The notes under the pieces were generated by a model that ran no database searches, was not told where the DNA came from, and was given only the letters and a program-made list of their open reading frames with translations. Position numbers and translations under genes: made by a program. A stretch of 64,000 nucleotides of DNA from a virus: IMG/VR virus record IMGVR_UViG_3300036771_000036, positions 1 through 64,000 of that record. One strand, written 5' to 3'. Below, piece after piece: positions 15,031 to 21,910 of this stretch. Numbering within the stretch: the first letter of the stretch is position 1; the number at the start of each line of letters is the position of its first letter.

Positions 15031-15230
15031 GAGATCCCGCGTCCCATAAGGGCTGAGAGGTTTTACTAGATACACCTGTAATGGAGGGGAATATATGATT
15101 TTCTCCTTTTCATATAGGAACCTCTCCTCGCTTTATTCTTCATTTCATTTTTAAGTCCCTAATGCTAGTTACGGGATCACTGTCTGTAGGCAGGCCGCAG
15201 CTCTCCGGTTAATGAGAGCCTCCTTTTCTT
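15031..15230 (+). ncRNA. candidate structured RNA of unknown class
   Basis: A closing stem GATCCCG (15033-15039) / CGGGATC (15172-15178) encloses an inner stem GAGAGGTT (15055-15062) / AACCTCTC (15119-15126) and an apical TATATG/CATATA hairpin. A terminator-like hairpin GCTCTC/GAGAGC (15200-15219) with CCTCCTTTTCTTTT ends it. There is no ORF with a good start. It lies about 100 bases before tRNA-Ser. It does not match a riboswitch class I can recognise. Confidence 0.5.
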
Positions 15231-15316
15231 TTCTGTAGTGACTTGTGTACAGAATGAGTTAGATGTAGTCATTTGATCACATTTGTAGCCTATTGGAATT
15301 AGATGGATGTAGATGT

Positions 15317-15324
15317 AATACATA
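15317..15324 (+). promoter_or_regulatory. AATACATA motif upstream of tRNA-Ser
   Basis: This copy ends five bases before the first base of the tRNA, so if it is a promoter element the transcript would start inside or just before the tRNA. Confidence 0.35.
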
Positions 15325-15328
15325 TTGA

Positions 15329-15415
15329 GGAAGGGTACTCAAGCGGTTTAAGAGGTCTGTCTTGAAAACAGTTAGGCGGTTATGCCGTGCGTGGGTTCGA
15401 ATCCCACTCCTTCCA
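15329..15415 (+). tRNA. tRNA-Ser (anticodon UGA)
   Basis: 87-base type II tRNA. Acceptor GGAAGGG pairs with TCCTTCC (last pair G-U). The D-stem is CTC/GAG. The anticodon loop CTTGAAA reads UCA codons. There is a long variable arm (GGC/GCC), and the T-arm GTGGG-TTCGAAT-CCCAC is perfect. The discriminator base and CCA are not encoded beyond the final A. It is phage-borne within the late region. Confidence 0.93.
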
Positions 15416-15447
15416 TTTAAATTTAATTTGCTAAAGGAGAATAATTA

Positions 15448-15852
15448 GTGATGAAGAGTGTTGAGAAGGTTAAGTTAGTATTTGAAAATTGTGAAACTAT
15501 TGAGTTTGAAGGCAATGAGTTGACAGGATTATGGTTTGACAAAGTGTATAAGCGTAAGTATATGCACAATGAAAACAAAATGTTGGAGTCAGATCATTGC
15601 GAGCATTTTAATGTTGGAATCAAAATGTCAGCAAACAAACCATTTCGTCCATTTGGAGTTAAAGATGCAGAACCGAATATGAAGTTTAACAGAATCAATG
15701 AACAAAGTGATTTGGTTGCTGTTAGAGTGTACTATTCAGATGAAACTGAGGATTATATCTATGTTCCTTGGGATGATGAGAAGAGTGATTATGTGAATCA
15801 TAAGCAGCAAGTCACAAACGATGAGGATTACCTATACATTTTAGTTAAATAA
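15448..15852 (+). CDS. hypothetical protein
   Basis: 134 aa, acidic and mainly beta by appearance (EKVKLVFENCETIEFEGNEL, VAVRVYYSDETEDYIYVPWD). AAAGGAGA precedes tandem GTG/ATG starts. It begins 32 bases after the tRNA and is followed by further small genes with similar leaders. No family recognised. Confidence 0.65.
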   Translation: MMKSVEKVKLVFENCETIEFEGNELTGLWFDKVYKRKYMHNENKMLESDHCEHFNVGIKMSANKPFRPFGVKDAEPNMKFNRINEQSDLVAVRVYYSDETEDYIYVPWDDEKSDYVNHKQQVTNDEDYLYILVK

Positions 15853-15854
15853 AT

Positions 15855-15862
15855 AATACATA
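15855..15862 (+). promoter_or_regulatory. AATACATA motif between small genes
   Basis: It starts three bases after the stop at 15852; a second, weaker copy (TATACATA) follows at 15871 and leads into the Shine-Dalgarno of the next gene. Confidence 0.35.
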
Positions 15863-15890
15863 TACGTTTATACATAAGGGAGAGATAGCT

Positions 15891-16220
15891 ATTTTAGAAT
15901 TGAAATTGTTGACGCATGAGCAGTTAGAAAATGAAGTTCAAGTTTCCTATTTAAATAACTATGGATGCGCAGAAACTGCATCTGAATGGAAAGAAAACGA
16001 TGAGGACGAAGAAGAGATTATTCGGTCAGAAACAACTGAGTTGCTGAATAAACAAGTACTTATTCTTTTGGATATTCTTAAATCAAAATATGACGATCAA
16101 GATGACCTTGTACAGCAAATCGTAGATAGATTAAACGATTCATGCCACATTGATAATCTTATTGTTCATGACATGCTGGTAGGTCGAATAGAGTACATTT
16201 ACAGTTTAGATAATAAGTAA
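15891..16220 (+). CDS. acidic hypothetical protein, predicted AUU start
   Basis: 109 aa if started at ATT 15891, eight bases after AAGGGAG; the first conventional start (TTG 15900) is 17 bases away, too far. The protein has an acidic core (KENDEDEEEIIRSETTELLN) and helical C-terminal half. The leader ACATAAGGGAGAG is identical to that of the next gene. Unrecognised. Confidence 0.6.
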   Translation: MLELKLLTHEQLENEVQVSYLNNYGCAETASEWKENDEDEEEIIRSETTELLNKQVLILLDILKSKYDDQDDLVQQIVDRLNDSCHIDNLIVHDMLVGRIEYIYSLDNK

Positions 16221-16282
16221 TTCAATTAGATGAGCAGTGATGGCTCCACAAAGAAGAACATACATAAGGGAGAGAATGAGGA

Positions 16283-16546
16283 ATGGGAATCGCAATTATT
16301 GATGCAAATGGTGTCACAGTAATGAAGATTGAGAATAAAAAAACAAATGAAGAAATTGAACAGATGAAAGCAACAATTGAAGAGTATGAGCGAATCACAA
16401 ATGCATTGCTAGAATATGTCTACATTCAGAATGAAGAATTTTCCTTACTAGAGTTTCTACATGTAAAATCTATGGCAGAACCTGTAAAGTTCAATGGTGA
16501 CGATTATCGAGGAGTTTTGGATTGGCTTCAATGTCAAGGCGGTTAA
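16283..16546 (+). CDS. hypothetical protein with coiled coil
   Basis: 87 aa. A short beta N-terminus (GIAIIDANGVTVMKIE) precedes a coiled-coil segment (KTNEEIEQMKATIEEYERIT). ATG with the ACATAAGGGAGAG leader. It is last in the rightward group and is followed by a terminator. Function unknown. Confidence 0.6.
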   Translation: MGIAIIDANGVTVMKIENKKTNEEIEQMKATIEEYERITNALLEYVYIQNEEFSLLEFLHVKSMAEPVKFNGDDYRGVLDWLQCQGG

Positions 16547-16612
16547 TCATTCATTTGACAGTGTTCGGGAATTAATCCTGAGCATGATCAAGTTTATGAT
16601 CGGAAATATGTG

Positions 16613-16640
16613 GGTCAGTCTGTTAAATGGACTGGCCTTT
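16613..16640 (+). terminator. intrinsic terminator
   Basis: GGTCAGTC / GACTGGCC (eight pairs, one G-U) followed by TTTAATGTT. Confidence 0.6.
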
Positions 16641-16667
16641 AATGTTAGTGTAGAGCAAAAGGAAATA

Positions 16668-16684
16668 AGCCTAACCATTAGGCT
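16668..16684. terminator. hairpin between converging genes
   Basis: AGCCTAA-CCA-TTAGGCT, seven perfect pairs, 30 bases from the stop of the leftward gene at 16715. Probably the terminator for that gene. Confidence 0.55.
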
Positions 16685-16714
16685 AGACTATTATGTAAGT
16701 TGTCTCTAGATATT

Positions 16715-16894
16715 CTATTTAAGTTTACGTAATCTAATCAATCCTATGGTACATACAACTAATGTAAGAACACTTAAAGACTTAACAATGTTACTGGTAT
16801 ATTCATTTGTATAATCTATAAAGAATGTGCTAAGTGCAGCTATAACTAGTCCAAGGTATACAATTACTGTAGGTAGAACATTTGTACGTTTCAT
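16715..16894 (-). CDS. small two-TM membrane protein
   Basis: 59 aa beginning MKRTNVLPTVIVYLGLVIAA, then a loop (FIDYTNEYTSN) and a second hydrophobic helix (LSVLTLVVCTIGLI) with a basic end RLRKLK. AGGAGG lies nine bases before the ATG. It is leftward in a rightward region, so probably read from the prophage. No family recognised; holin-, exclusion- or immunity-like size. Confidence 0.6.
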   Translation of the reverse strand: MKRTNVLPTVIVYLGLVIAALSTFFIDYTNEYTSNIVKSLSVLTLVVCTIGLIRLRKLK

Positions 16895-16933
16895 GCATGT
16901 TTCCTCCTGTTCATGAGATAATGTAAGGCGTTG

Positions 16934-16950
16934 CATATACACTGTATATG
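16934..16950. promoter_or_regulatory. palindromic operator candidate
   Basis: CATATAC-ACT-GTATATG, seven perfect pairs, 40 bases upstream of the start of the leftward membrane gene where its promoter should lie. Confidence 0.4.
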
Positions 16951-16970
16951 TTATATAATTTAATTAGGTT

Positions 16971-17001
16971 CTAGAGGAACCATGTAGCTCAGTTCCTCTA
17001 G
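16971..17001. repeat. 10-bp inverted repeat
   Basis: CTAGAGGAAC / GTTCCTCTAG separated by 11 bases, between two leftward genes; it may terminate the upstream one. Confidence 0.5.
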
Positions 17002-17009
17002 TTTGGGTG

Positions 17010-17186
17010 TTACTTGCGGTGTTTATCCCTTCGCGGAGGATAAGCGCCGTTTTTCATTTCCGCTTGTTTTTCCTTCAAGCGTTCTTCCTTTTCTTTTCGC
17101 CTGATTCTTCGTTCGTTGATAATCAGTGTTACGAGCGAGAGGATGAAGGATAAGGAAGGAAGTATGTATGGAATCCAGTCTTTCAT
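17010..17186 (-). CDS. membrane-anchored basic coiled-coil peptide
   Basis: 58 aa. MKDWIPYILPSLSFILSLVT starts a single TM helix, followed by a very basic helix (INERRIRRKEKEERLKEKQA) and a PPRRDKHRK tail. GGGGGTGA precedes the ATG. It has its own leftward sigma-A promoter (17215-17243). The topology (N-terminal TM plus charged cytoplasmic coil) resembles BhlA/XhlA-type holin partners, but it lies on the lysogenic strand away from any lysin. Confidence 0.6.
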   Translation of the reverse strand: MKDWIPYILPSLSFILSLVTLIINERRIRRKEKEERLKEKQAEMKNGAYPPRRDKHRK

Positions 17187-17214
17187 GGTGTCACCCCCTC
17201 TCTTCCACTTCTTT

Positions 17215-17243
17215 ATTATATCATATGTATCTTTATTCTTCAA
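17215..17243 (-). promoter_or_regulatory. leftward sigma-A promoter
   Basis: Read leftward: TTGAAG, 17 bp, TATAAT, 29 bases before the ATG at 17186. Confidence 0.6.
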
Positions 17244-17270
17244 GTGTTATTTTATCGTTATTGAAATTGT

Positions 17271-17675
17271 ATGAGCGTTACATCATTGTTAACTGCATTG
17301 TTAATGCTACTTCATTGTAATATACTGGATGCATCATATAGAGAGATGGTGTGTTTAATGGTAGCTAATGAAGTACATGGATGGTATATAGTTGGTGAAG
17401 TATTGACTCTTAGAATGATGATTGAGACAGATAATAATTTCAAATTTGATGTAGTAATTACAATTGATAGAGAGAATGAAACGTATAGCTATGTAGAGAA
17501 TCCATATTATGAAAATGAAAAAATCAAAAATGAAAATCAAATTTCAAATGAGGAAATAGAATTAGAGTTGGCCGAGAGTGTGCGTGGTATATTATTAGGA
17601 TTGAGCACCATTCAAAGTTTAGCAGATGACCCAGACTATGTAGAGTACACAGATAGTATATTGGAGTGGTTATAG
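17271..17675 (+). CDS. hypothetical acidic protein
   Basis: Up to 134 aa. The first ATG has no Shine-Dalgarno and gives a hydrophobic, Leu-rich N-terminus (MSVTSLLTALLMLLHCNI), so a later start such as the ATG near 17347 or 17359 is possible. The remainder is acidic and helical (ISNEEIELELAESVRGILLG). Divergent from the leftward membrane gene. Not recognised; the start is the main doubt. Confidence 0.4.
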   Translation: MSVTSLLTALLMLLHCNILDASYREMVCLMVANEVHGWYIVGEVLTLRMMIETDNNFKFDVVITIDRENETYSYVENPYYENEKIKNENQISNEEIELELAESVRGILLGLSTIQSLADDPDYVEYTDSILEWL

Positions 17676-18091
17676 ATATAACGAGTGGATGAGATGGTAC
17701 ATGTGAGAGAAGATATAGTGATAGCTGATTAAGTTGCAAACAATATAGTTGTGGATAAAGTGTTAATAAGTCATGATATTCGGTTACACTGTTACCCTCA
17801 CGATAATTAACCGCAGCCCCCTATATGGATTCGAAATATTGAAAATTCAAAGTTGAATCCTCAAATTTGGTAATTTTTTTACAATTATCGATCCATGCTA
17901 GAGTCATTCCGTCAAGGTGGTGGTGAGTGTCCTAAGGAGCATACAAGGTATCTTATGTATTCCTTAGAGACAGGATGGGGGGTATATTTACACCCAAAAA
18001 TGAGGTTAAATTTCCAAATATTCCGACAGCACTTATACCTACACCGCAATGTTGGATTTCCACTCTATTCCCTAATTTAAGCCTGTTTTAC

Positions 18092-18121
18092 ATCGTAAAT
18101 GGTATCGTAGTCTATATCGTA
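18092..18121. repeat. three ATCGTA repeats with 12-bp period
   Basis: Exact hexamers at 18092, 18104 and 18116. The spacing class is the same as the ATTAACTA repeats near 6.1 kb, but the sequence differs. Confidence 0.45.
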
Positions 18122-18281
18122 AACTCCGCATAAATACTAGCTTTTTAACCTATTTCCTCTTTAGTTGGTCACCTCAAATTTGCTCCATCTCACTCATATT
18201 CATCGCTTTTATTACCGTTATCCCTTGATACATAAGCATTTTCACGATGTCAGCATGCCAATTACACATGATTTCACCTTC

Positions 18282-18302
18282 AACCCTTGATATATAAGGG
18301 TT
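18282..18302. promoter_or_regulatory. palindrome before small gene
   Basis: AACCCTT / AAGGGTT with a 7-base AT loop, about 40 bases upstream of the start at 18344. Operator or terminator. Confidence 0.4.
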
Positions 18303-18343
18303 CTTTGTTGTTTCACGATATAACTCAATTTGGAGGACGATAA

Positions 18344-18463
18344 ATGAATACACGAGAAGAAGAATTAGCAGCAATTAAATTAAAGTTGGATCAACTATAT
18401 GACCGCATTGTAAGAGAAAGCGAAGTAGATGCGTACTATGACAAAAGGATGATCCATAAATGA
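18344..18463 (+). CDS. 39-aa charged peptide
   Basis: MNTREEELAAIKLKLDQLYD, then a helical continuation ending RMIHK; a coiled-coil peptide. TTTGGAGG lies seven bases before the ATG, and its TGA overlaps the ATG of the next gene, so the two are coupled. Unrecognised. Confidence 0.55.
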   Translation: MNTREEELAAIKLKLDQLYDRIVRESEVDAYYDKRMIHK

Positions 18464-18726
18464 TTAAGCCAATCCGACCAACTGTAGTTACTCTTTCTAA
18501 CCCAGAATTTGAACAGTTTAATGATTATGCAGTGAGCACCAATAAGACACAAAGTATTGGAATGGATAATATGAGACATCTCATGGCTGAGTTTAGAAAG
18601 CATACTAATACTGGGTTGAAAAAAGCAGCATTGCGAGCTGGTGGATCTCTAAAGACTAAAAACTATATTGATTCACAGGAGATTTGTCGTGAAGTGAGGT
18701 ATGGATATGGTTGGGATGAGGATTAG
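18460..18726 (+). CDS. small protein of the IRPT-N-terminus group
   Basis: 88 aa starting MIKPIRPTVVTLSNPEFEQF, followed by a helical and then basic region. The N-terminal pattern (KPIRPTxV + strand + acidic helix) recurs in the protein at 48608. Function unknown; possibly a virion-associated or DNA-binding small protein. Confidence 0.6.
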   Translation: MIKPIRPTVVTLSNPEFEQFNDYAVSTNKTQSIGMDNMRHLMAEFRKHTNTGLKKAALRAGGSLKTKNYIDSQEICREVRYGYGWDED

Positions 18727-18919
18727 ACCAACACTGACTGGTAAAGATGCAGACAGATTCATAACAAGAATGAGAAATAACGAACTGAATATGAAACAGC
18801 ATGCAGCTAAACAAATTGAGAGGTATAAACTATTTAACGATAATCTGGGAGGGAAGAACAAATTTTTAACTATGGACAGCAAGTCTGGGGATCAGCAGAC
18901 ATCAATAAACAAGTTGTAA
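18707..18919 (+). CDS. small basic protein
   Basis: About 70 aa; it contains MRIRPTLTGKDADRFITRMR and a basic helix. It overlaps the previous gene by 20 bases. ATG 18707 is six bases after GTGAGGT; ATGs at 18701 and 18716 are alternatives. It shares the (R/K)xIRPT / GxDAxRF pattern with genes at 18460, 48608 and 49322. Confidence 0.5.
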   Translation: MVGMRIRPTLTGKDADRFITRMRNNELNMKQHAAKQIERYKLFNDNLGGKNKFLTMDSKSGDQQTSINKL

Positions 18920-19233
18920 TTACCAACACCAACAATACATTTACTTTTAGTGTAGATGGTACTCCTTATACATTAACAATTCCTAACGGAAAGTATAACA
19001 ACATAAGAGATTTGTATGAATCCGAGTTGATTCAAGCATTGACTACGATGGCTAGTCAACAAAATATCCCGGTAATATTCCGCTTTGGTGGAATGCACTA
19101 TGATGAAGTTTATGAAGTACTAATTATTGAACATACAAACAAAGCAAACGAACATGTAATTGATAGTTTTACTGGTAGTGCTCAAGATACGTTATTCGGT
19201 AGTGTGAAATTTAACCTACCACCAAGAGATTAA
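18862..19233 (+). CDS. beta-rich protein with predicted AUU start
   Basis: 123 aa if read from ATT 18862 (MFNYGQQVWGSADINKQVV). The frame has a TAA at 18841-18843 and no ATG/GTG/TTG until 19012, yet the intervening sequence is clearly protein-like (TFTFSVDGTPYTLTIPNGKY). GGGAGGG ends eight bases before the ATT. It overlaps the previous gene by 58 bases. Next downstream are the YonK-like and phosphoesterase genes. Family not recognised. Confidence 0.6.
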   Translation: MFNYGQQVWGSADINKQVVITNTNNTFTFSVDGTPYTLTIPNGKYNNIRDLYESELIQALTTMASQQNIPVIFRFGGMHYDEVYEVLIIEHTNKANEHVIDSFTGSAQDTLFGSVKFNLPPRD

Positions 19234-19264
19234 TCCAAAATAATATATAGGGAGAGTATATATA

Positions 19265-19465
19265 ATGGCAAAGAATAAGGATACAAAGAACGTTAATCGT
19301 ACAGGTGTGCTTAGCATGGATGATATGACTATTACATACAAGGATAAAGATACTACTACAATCTTTGATTTGAAAGCACTGTTGCAGGAGTTTGATGGTG
19401 AACAATTTTCAATTACTATGAGTTCAGATTTCAATCCTAGCCATGTGTTGGAGGAAACTGAATGA
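19265..19465 (+). CDS. yonK: YonK-like small protein
   Basis: 66 aa. The pattern TGVLSMDDMTITYKDKDTTT followed by FDLKALLQEFDGEQFSITM matches what I recall of SPbeta YonK, a small oligomeric protein of unknown function encoded just before YonJ. ATG follows GGGAGAG. The stop overlaps the phosphoesterase start, and the same pairing in SPbeta strengthens the call. Confidence 0.6.
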   Translation: MAKNKDTKNVNRTGVLSMDDMTITYKDKDTTTIFDLKALLQEFDGEQFSITMSSDFNPSHVLEETE

Positions 19466-20646
19466 TCCATAATGAACTACTAAAGCAATCCGATGAATCA
19501 ATCAATGATTATCTAATTCGACTTGGCGACAACCAAGAGCTGTACGGTTTAACATGGATGCAAACTGCTGACCTACTTAACAAAGAGTCTGGCGATGAGT
19601 ATTCAGAGTCTAGATGGCGTAAAAAGTATTCTGCTTATTTGGAATGGAAGCCTGTTGTACTTGAAAAATATGCTAACAATGAGATAGCTGACGAATTACG
19701 TGATGCTACATTGGAAGCTAAAAAGGAAAAGTTTAAGTTACAGGATCAGAAGCGCGAATTGAACAATCTTATTAGGCAGCAAGCAAGATACGAACACTTG
19801 AAAGATGAAGTTTCACTAGCCATTAATGAATTAGCTAAAGTTAAGCCACTTAAGTTTGAAGCTAACCCCAAAATTGGGGGCATTAAAAAAGGTGTTGCTC
19901 TTTGGTCAGACTGGCACATTGGATCTGATTTCGCCAATAGCTTCAATACATATAATACAGAAGTGTTTCGTAATCGACTTGAACATCTAATTAACAAGAC
20001 AATTGAGCATGCCAAAGCAAATAATGTTACAGATTTGATCGTTGCCAATCTTGGCGATGCAATCTCTGGAGCGATTCATGTATCTACACGAGTACAATCC
20101 AGTGAAGATGTAATTCGTCAGATTCAAATTGCAGCCGAAGCCATGTCTGAGTCACTTGTAGAGTTATCAAAGTATTTCAATACAATCAAGTTCATCAATA
20201 TTATTGGCAACCACTCAAGATTGGTTAGCAATAAGAATGAATCATTGTTCACAGAGAACCTAGAATATCTGATTCCATGGTTTATGGATGCTCGTTTGAA
20301 GAATGTTAGTAACATCGAAATTGTTAAAGATTCAGATGGTTTCAGTGTGGAAGAGATTGAAGGGGAATCATTTGTATTTTGTCACGGTGATTTGGATTCA
20401 GCTCAAACATCTGCCAAAAACATTCCTCAGATTCTTGGCATTGTGCCTAAAGCTATTTTCTCAGCTCATATTCATCATAATTATGAAAAGGAATTTGGCA
20501 AGACAGAGACGATTGTAAATGGAAGTATGATGGGTGTAGATGATTACGCTGTGTCAAAGAGATATTACGCATCACCAATGCAGAAGTTTATTGTGTTAGA
20601 TGGCAATGAGATTGAATGTACATATAAGATTAAGTTTAACAACTGA
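19462..20646 (+). CDS. calcineurin-like metallophosphoesterase
   Basis: 394 aa. The N-terminal ~150 residues include an HTH-like segment (LTWMQTADLLNKESGDEYSE) and a coiled coil. The phosphoesterase follows with its metal-binding blocks in order: SDWHIGSD, NLGDAISG, GNHSR, CHGD and SAHIHHN. Such enzymes cleave phosphodiesters in nucleic acids or nucleotides; a DNA-processing role before packaging is plausible. The order YonK-phosphoesterase-terminase is SPbeta-like (YonJ position). ATG after TTGGAGG. Confidence 0.8.
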   Translation: MIHNELLKQSDESINDYLIRLGDNQELYGLTWMQTADLLNKESGDEYSESRWRKKYSAYLEWKPVVLEKYANNEIADELRDATLEAKKEKFKLQDQKRELNNLIRQQARYEHLKDEVSLAINELAKVKPLKFEANPKIGGIKKGVALWSDWHIGSDFANSFNTYNTEVFRNRLEHLINKTIEHAKANNVTDLIVANLGDAISGAIHVSTRVQSSEDVIRQIQIAAEAMSESLVELSKYFNTIKFINIIGNHSRLVSNKNESLFTENLEYLIPWFMDARLKNVSNIEIVKDSDGFSVEEIEGESFVFCHGDLDSAQTSAKNIPQILGIVPKAIFSAHIHHNYEKEFGKTETIVNGSMMGVDDYAVSKRYYASPMQKFIVLDGNEIECTYKIKFNN

Positions 20647-20662
20647 CGTCCTTGTAGGACGT
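20646..20662 (+). terminator. hairpin after phosphoesterase gene
   Basis: ACGTCCT-TGT-AGGACGT, seven perfect pairs overlapping the stop codon; no clear T-run. Confidence 0.45.
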
Positions 20663-20679
20663 TGGTTCAACTAAGCAAG

Positions 20680-20687
20680 AATACATA
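20680..20687 (+). promoter_or_regulatory. AATACATA motif before the packaging operon
   Basis: It lies in the 200-base gap between the phosphoesterase and the terminase-region genes. That gap holds no recognisable sigma-A promoter, so this is a good test site for a phage-polymerase promoter. Confidence 0.4.
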
Positions 20688-20845
20688 ATTCGATCACCTG
20701 ATTGCTCATACAGAATCGGGTTATTTCTTATTTATTTTTGTTGAGTAGGTTGTTCCTGTACTAAGGAATGTAAAACGGGCTCTCCCTCCCAACCCTACTT
20801 ATCATTTCTTTTTATGGGAGTTAGATAAAAGGAAGGTGAAAACTA

Positions 20846-21910
20846 TTGGGAGAAAGAGAACGTAAAGTATGTAGAACTTGCGACAATGAACACAATAAAA
20901 GTGAATTCTATGCAAGCTACAATAAATTCGATAAAGATGGGAAGCTAAGTATATGCAAGACCTGTCTTAAAAAAAGTATAGATTATAACGATATCAACAC
21001 AGTCAAAGATGTCCTGTTGAATATTAATAGACCATTTATTTTATCCATTTGGGATTCAGCTAGAGAAGAGGCAGACACAAAGAGATCTCATGACTATTTT
21101 GGTTACTATATAAAATCAATTGGGATGAAGGACTTTAAAGACTTAAGCTGGTTAGATAGTGATTCCAATGAATCTACTAAAAAAAGAGATAACGCTCGAT
21201 TTGTAATCAAACGTGAATTGCTTTCCAATGAACATACACAAGAAGAACAGGAACGCTTAGACTTTCTAAAAACGAGTGAGTCTAGTAAAAAAGATATTAT
21301 CAAATTAATAGGGCATGATCCTTTTATTTATGAGAGAACAGATGACAAGCCCTTACTTTACAATAGGTTAGTAGACTTTCTAGATGAAGGAACCCTAGAG
21401 GATGGGTTCAAATTACCTACTGTGATTGAGATAGTTAAAGGATTTAATCAATTGGATAAGTTAAACAATGCAATTGCATCAATGAATACAGATATTGATG
21501 CCCTTGTGAAGCATCCCGGTCAAATAAAATCTCTAGTTGAAACGAAGGATAAGTTATATAAGTCCATTCTTGCACTTGCTAAAGATAATGGCATATCAGT
21601 CAATCATAATAACAACAAGAGTAAGGGTGCTGGCACTTTGAGTGCAATAATCAAAGATTTGCAGGAAAAGGGATTCGAAGAGGCTAGTATCAACTTGTTT
21701 GATATTGAAACATCTGAGGGAATGAAGCAGGTTGCTGATATTAGTAATAAGAGTATCATGGATCAATTATTATTTGATGAAAATGACTATTCTGAAATGA
21801 TTATAGAGCAGAGAGAAAGCTTGCTACGACTTCAAAGTGAGAATGAATCGTTACAAGAAGAGTTAAGGCGTTTTAAAAACTCGCTTAGAAGTGGTGAGTT
21901 AAATGTCTAA
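20846..21910 (+). CDS. zinc-ribbon protein upstream of terminase, possible small terminase subunit
   Basis: 354 aa. The N-terminal treble-clef or ribbon (CRTCDNEHNKSEFYASYNKF ... CKTCLKK) resembles the zinc heads of phage DNA-handling proteins. The long middle is helical and the end is a coiled coil (LRLQSENESLQEELRRFKN). TTG start after AAGGAAGGTGA, overlapping the terminase gene by eight bases. Position immediately before TerL is where a small terminase subunit is usually found; the sequence itself is not diagnostic. Confidence 0.55.
   Translation: MGERERKVCRTCDNEHNKSEFYASYNKFDKDGKLSICKTCLKKSIDYNDINTVKDVLLNINRPFILSIWDSAREEADTKRSHDYFGYYIKSIGMKDFKDLSWLDSDSNESTKKRDNARFVIKRELLSNEHTQEEQERLDFLKTSESSKKDIIKLIGHDPFIYERTDDKPLLYNRLVDFLDEGTLEDGFKLPTVIEIVKGFNQLDKLNNAIASMNTDIDALVKHPGQIKSLVETKDKLYKSILALAKDNGISVNHNNNKSKGAGTLSAIIKDLQEKGFEEASINLFDIETSEGMKQVADISNKSIMDQLLFDENDYSEMIIEQRESLLRLQSENESLQEELRRFKNSLRSGELNV

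Larger units (their letters stand above)
17676..18343 (+). other. about 670 bases without a convincing gene
   Basis: A 61-codon open frame at 17895-18080 has a biased, implausible composition and poor start. The region carries an inverted repeat around CTAAGGA / TCCTTAG (about 17932-17969), three ATCGTA repeats at a 12-bp period (18092, 18104, 18116), the motif TTTCACGATRT twice, and AACCCTT-GATATAT-AAGGGTT (18282-18302) just before the next gene. It is a likely control region for the genes from 18344. Confidence 0.5.

Noticed and set aside
15031-15180. Possible TPP riboswitch
   Set aside because: CTGAGA and TAATGCTAG resemble conserved TPP words, but they are about 100 bases apart, the P4/P5 helices cannot be formed, and no thiamine gene is nearby.
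15031-15415. Group I intron or GOLLD/ROOL RNA
   Set aside because: No P7/P3 core words and no interrupted gene; the length is far below GOLLD or ROOL.
16494-16709. 71-codon open frame overlapping the gene ending at 16546
   Set aside because: No ribosome site; it runs through the terminator at 16613-16640.
17895-18080. 61-codon rightward open frame
   Set aside because: No Shine-Dalgarno at its start and implausible composition; it lies over inverted repeats.
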